Part shown: positions 61,606-64,000 of the stretch, one piece after another
Numbering within the stretch: position 1 is the first letter of the stretch
Layout of the letters: each line of letters opens with the position of its first letter
DNA from: an uncultured Alphaproteobacteria bacterium
GTDB taxonomy: Bacteria > Pseudomonadota > Alphaproteobacteria > RF32 > CAG-239
DNA: 64,000 nt
NCBI GenBank assembly: GCA_944393695.1
Contig: CALYAY010000007.1
Location: 1-64,000, forward strand
Direction of reading: 5' to 3'
Position numbers and translations under genes: made by a program
Notes under the pieces: generated by a model
The model's database searches: none
Told to the model about the DNA's origin: nothing
What the model saw: only the letters and a program-made list of their open reading frames with translations

Positions 61606-61607
61606 GG

Positions 61608-62153
61608 CTACCATTCAAGGACAAAATAATCGCAATTGTCAAAGCTGCGGCGAAGACCGAAGCGGTCATAATATATATTGAACATAATTCCGCCATGCAT
61701 AACAACTATGGCCTTTTGAGCTCCGTGGCTTTTTATTTCATCAAAAGCTTTATACGCCCGGGATAAACTATCGCGAACGCTCTCTCCGCCGGGAATTCTG
61801 GCTTCCATAAACCCCGGGTTTTTAACATCATGAATCAAATCAAGCTGAGCTTTATATTTTTCCTGCATTTCGGAAATAAATATTCCTTCGGCTTTGCCAT
61901 AGTGAATTTCCTCAAGTCCGGGAACGGGAACAACTTCTGCCTGATTAAAGGAAGCAACAATTTCAGCCGTTTCACGGGCACGCTTCATCCGGCTGCAATA
62001 GATGACAGGCAAATTAAGCAAAGACATGGTTTCCTTCAACCTCCCGGCCTGTTGTCTGCCGTTTTCAATTAAGGGCATATCAATCCCCGCCCCTTGCACG
62101 ATATGTTTTACATTACCTTCCGTTTGTCCGTGGCGGCATATATATAAAAGCAT
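61608..62153 (-). CDS. Histidine phosphatase (phosphoglycerate mutase-like)
   Basis: 181 residues of the histidine phosphatase superfamily. The phospho-acceptor motif is RHGQTEGN (7-14), the second Arg lies in SRMKRARETA, the acid residue is in EEIHYGKAEG and the second His in VVMHGG. IPGGESV matches the loop seen in broad-specificity phosphatases. Cofactor-dependent phosphoglycerate mutases are longer (about 230-250), so a phosphatase such as CobC- or PhoE-type is more likely. The substrate is unknown. Confidence 0.82.
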   Translation of the reverse strand: MLLYICRHGQTEGNVKHIVQGAGIDMPLIENGRQQAGRLKETMSLLNLPVIYCSRMKRARETAEIVASFNQAEVVPVPGLEEIHYGKAEGIFISEMQEKYKAQLDLIHDVKNPGFMEARIPGGESVRDSLSRAYKAFDEIKSHGAQKAIVVMHGGIMFNIYYDRFGLRRSFDNCDYFVLEW

Positions 62154-62353
62154 TGCAGTTCCTTTCTTTTGTCTTGCTGCCGGTAAGTATAAAAACTAAA
62201 GGTTAAATTTAAGTAATGAAAAAATAAGTTTGATAATAAATGGAAATATTTGTTGATGGGAAAAAAGAAAATATTAATTGTTTGTTTATCAATTTCAGTC
62301 ATCATCTAAACTGATATAAAAGGGCTATTTTATTTAACGGAGTAAATATAAAA

Positions 62354-64000
62354 ATGGCAGATAAAAAGAAAGAAACTGCTCTGGAAATTGATGAGCAAAA
62401 ACATATTGACGAGCTGGTTGAAAAAGTCAGCGCCGCGCAAAAGGTATTTGCGACCTATTCTCAGGAACAAGTCGACGAGATTTTCCGCCGGGTGGCTTTG
62501 AAGCTGAGTTCGCTGCGTATTCCCCTGGCCAAGATGGCCGTTGAGGAAACCGGTATGGGCGTGTGGGAAGACAAAGTGATTAAAAACCATTTTGCCGCGG
62601 AATATGTCTATAATAAATTCAAGCATACCAAGACCTGCGGAATTATTGACGAAGATCAGGCCGGCGGCATGATTAAGATTGCCGAACCGCTGGGAGTCAT
62701 TGCGGGGGTTATTCCGACAACAAACCCGACTTCAACCGTTATTTTTAAGTCTTTAATTGCCCTGAAAACGCGTAACGGTATTATCTTTTCACCGCATCCG
62801 AGAGCAAAAAAATGTTCGGTTGAAACCGCACGACTGATTTTGGAAGAAGCGGTTAAGGCCGGTGCTCCGGAAAACATTATCGGCTGGATTGAAAATCCGA
62901 CGATTAATATGACGCAGCTGTTGATGAGCCATCCGAAAGTTGACGTCATTCTGGCAACCGGCGGACCGGGAATGGTTAAATCGGCTTATTCTTCCGGCAA
63001 ACCGGCTTTGGGCGTGGGTGCCGGCAATGCTCCCGCGGTTATTGATGAAACTGCCGATATTCAGACGGCTGTCAGCTCCATTTTGATGTCCAAAACTTTT
63101 GACAACGGCATGATCTGCGCTTCGGAACAGTCTATTGTCTGCGTTAAAGACGTTTATGACGAAGTTAAAGAAGAACTGGTTAAACGCGGGGCTTATATCC
63201 TTTCACCGAAAGAAAAAGAAAAACTTGGCAAAGTTATTATGATTGACGGCAAGCTGAATTCGGGAATCGTCGGGCAGAAAGCAGCCCATATTGCCGAAAT
63301 GGCAGGTTTGAACGTTCATCCGGACACGAAGGTTTTGATTGCCGAATGTAAGGAAGTGGGCAAGGTTGAGCCTTTTTCCGCCGAGAAACTTTCTCCGGTT
63401 CTGGCTTTGTATAAAGCGGATAATTTTGAAGCGGCAACGGCCAAAGCCAAAGAGCTGGTCTGCTTTGGCGGCGCGGGGCATACGTCTATTCTTTACACTG
63501 CCCAGCATAATGACGAGAGAATCAAGTATTTCGGCACCGAGCTGCATACCGGCCGTATTCTGATTAACTGTCCGTCGGCTCAAGGTGCTATCGGCGATAT
63601 CTATAACTTCCGTCTGGAACCTTCCCTTACGCTGGGGTGCGGCTCCTGGGGCGGAAACTCTGTAAGCGAAAATGTGGGGGTAAAACATCTGATGAACATC
63701 AAATCTGTGGCCAAACGCGAAGAAAATATGCTGTGGTTTAAGGTTCCGAACAAGATTTATTTCAAACCCGGTTCCCTGCCCGTGGCTTTGCGTGAGCTGG
63801 CCGGCAAGAAGCGTGCTTTTATCGTTACCGACAAGCCGATTTTTGATTTGGGCTTTACCAAATATGTTACCGATGTTTTGGAAGAAATCGGCATTCAGTA
63901 TCAGATTTTCAGCGATGTTAATCCGGATCCGGATTTGACGACGGTTAACCGGGCCAAACGCATGTTGGATACTTTTGCGCCGGATGTCATTATCGCTATG
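62354..64000 (+). CDS. adhE: Bifunctional aldehyde-alcohol dehydrogenase AdhE (5' part)
   Basis: The first 549 codons; the gene continues past the right edge. ATG 62354 follows GGAG. The N-terminal aldehyde dehydrogenase half has the catalytic Cys255 in GMICASEQ and GVGAGNAP, and the iron-dependent alcohol dehydrogenase half begins with YFKPGSLPVAL (from about residue 475). It reduces acetyl-CoA to ethanol through acetaldehyde, forming spirosome filaments in other bacteria. This is unusual for free-living aerobic alphaproteobacteria and points to fermentation. Confidence 0.93.
   Translation, partial: MADKKKETALEIDEQKHIDELVEKVSAAQKVFATYSQEQVDEIFRRVALKLSSLRIPLAKMAVEETGMGVWEDKVIKNHFAAEYVYNKFKHTKTCGIIDEDQAGGMIKIAEPLGVIAGVIPTTNPTSTVIFKSLIALKTRNGIIFSPHPRAKKCSVETARLILEEAVKAGAPENIIGWIENPTINMTQLLMSHPKVDVILATGGPGMVKSAYSSGKPALGVGAGNAPAVIDETADIQTAVSSILMSKTFDNGMICASEQSIVCVKDVYDEVKEELVKRGAYILSPKEKEKLGKVIMIDGKLNSGIVGQKAAHIAEMAGLNVHPDTKVLIAECKEVGKVEPFSAEKLSPVLALYKADNFEAATAKAKELVCFGGAGHTSILYTAQHNDERIKYFGTELHTGRILINCPSAQGAIGDIYNFRLEPSLTLGCGSWGGNSVSENVGVKHLMNIKSVAKREENMLWFKVPNKIYFKPGSLPVALRELAGKKRAFIVTDKPIFDLGFTKYVTDVLEEIGIQYQIFSDVNPDPDLTTVNRAKRMLDTFAPDVIIAM

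Noticed and set aside
61082..61705. Several 60-100 codon minus-strand frames between the autotransporter and the histidine phosphatase
   Set aside because: They consist of translated palindromic repeats and overlap the repeat units exactly; no ribosome sites or conserved features.

Overview
The window looks like a low-to-moderate GC alphaproteobacterial chromosome, probably from a host- or gut-associated fermentative lineage (inference). The sequence support is the hfq-hflX-trkA-dusB neighbourhood, the lpxA/lpxI/lpxB lipid A genes with LpxI rather than LpxH, a DUF2155 protein beside MlaD-type proteins, a DUF6898-like small protein after parC, and a ComEC that lacks a recognisable metallo-beta-lactamase motif. 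An adhE gene at the right edge suggests anaerobic mixed-acid or ethanol fermentation. The ntrBC/ntrYX genes that usually lie between dusB and trkA in this class are missing.

Layout. 1-4.4 kb: an AsmA-like protein, an HD hydrolase, a guanine-deaminase-like enzyme, tRNA-Lys(CTT), a small membrane protein, a lipoprotein and two LprI/DUF1311-like secreted proteins. 4.4-8.7 kb: a GldA/GldF/GldG/DUF4340 ABC operon. 8.8-13.2 kb: two MlaD-type proteins, a DUF2155 protein, a glycosyltransferase, a DUF2156 acyltransferase-like protein and a small Met/His/Cys-rich membrane protein. 13.3-14.9 kb: Cys-rich secreted protein 1. 15.4-28.0 kb: a long minus-strand housekeeping block (kdsA-recO-parC-small protein; giant coiled-coil membrane protein-hypothetical-dusB-trkA; hfq-hflX). 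28.2-30.4 kb: Cys-rich protein 2. 30.9-35.8 kb: comEC, lpxB, lpxI, lpxA. 36-42.4 kb: an archaeal/eukaryotic-type proS, tig, tRNA-Leu(TAG), a TPR lipoprotein and prfC. 42.4-46.6 kb: Cys-rich proteins 3 and 4. 46.8-50.7 kb: a VanX-like dipeptidase, two unknown proteins and a glycosyltransferase-like protein. 50.9-60.9 kb: a 3,320-residue autotransporter adhesin. 61.6-64 kb: a histidine phosphatase and the 5' part of adhE.

The most unusual content is a family of secreted Cys-rich proteins tied to short palindromic repeats. Three copies (13269-14882, 28189-30384, 42417-44768) share an almost identical promoter, leader and signal peptide, then diverge into modular Cys-rich and DUF1566-like tails. 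A fourth, more distant member lies at 45225-46649, and the left edge of the window holds the -35 half of the same promoter for another copy outside. At one fixed site, about 45 codons after the signal peptide, each of the three carries an in-frame palindromic repeat of the kind that also fills the four gene-empty gaps at about 14.9-15.4, 30.4-30.85, 44.85-45.2 and 60.9-61.6 kb. Two of the genes carry one repeat family (one with an extra unit) and the third carries an unrelated family at the same place. The repeats differ mostly by paired changes that keep their stems. This resembles the Rickettsia palindromic elements found inside coding genes, but the sequences are not ones I recognise.

I see no transposase, integrase, phage gene or CRISPR array in the window.
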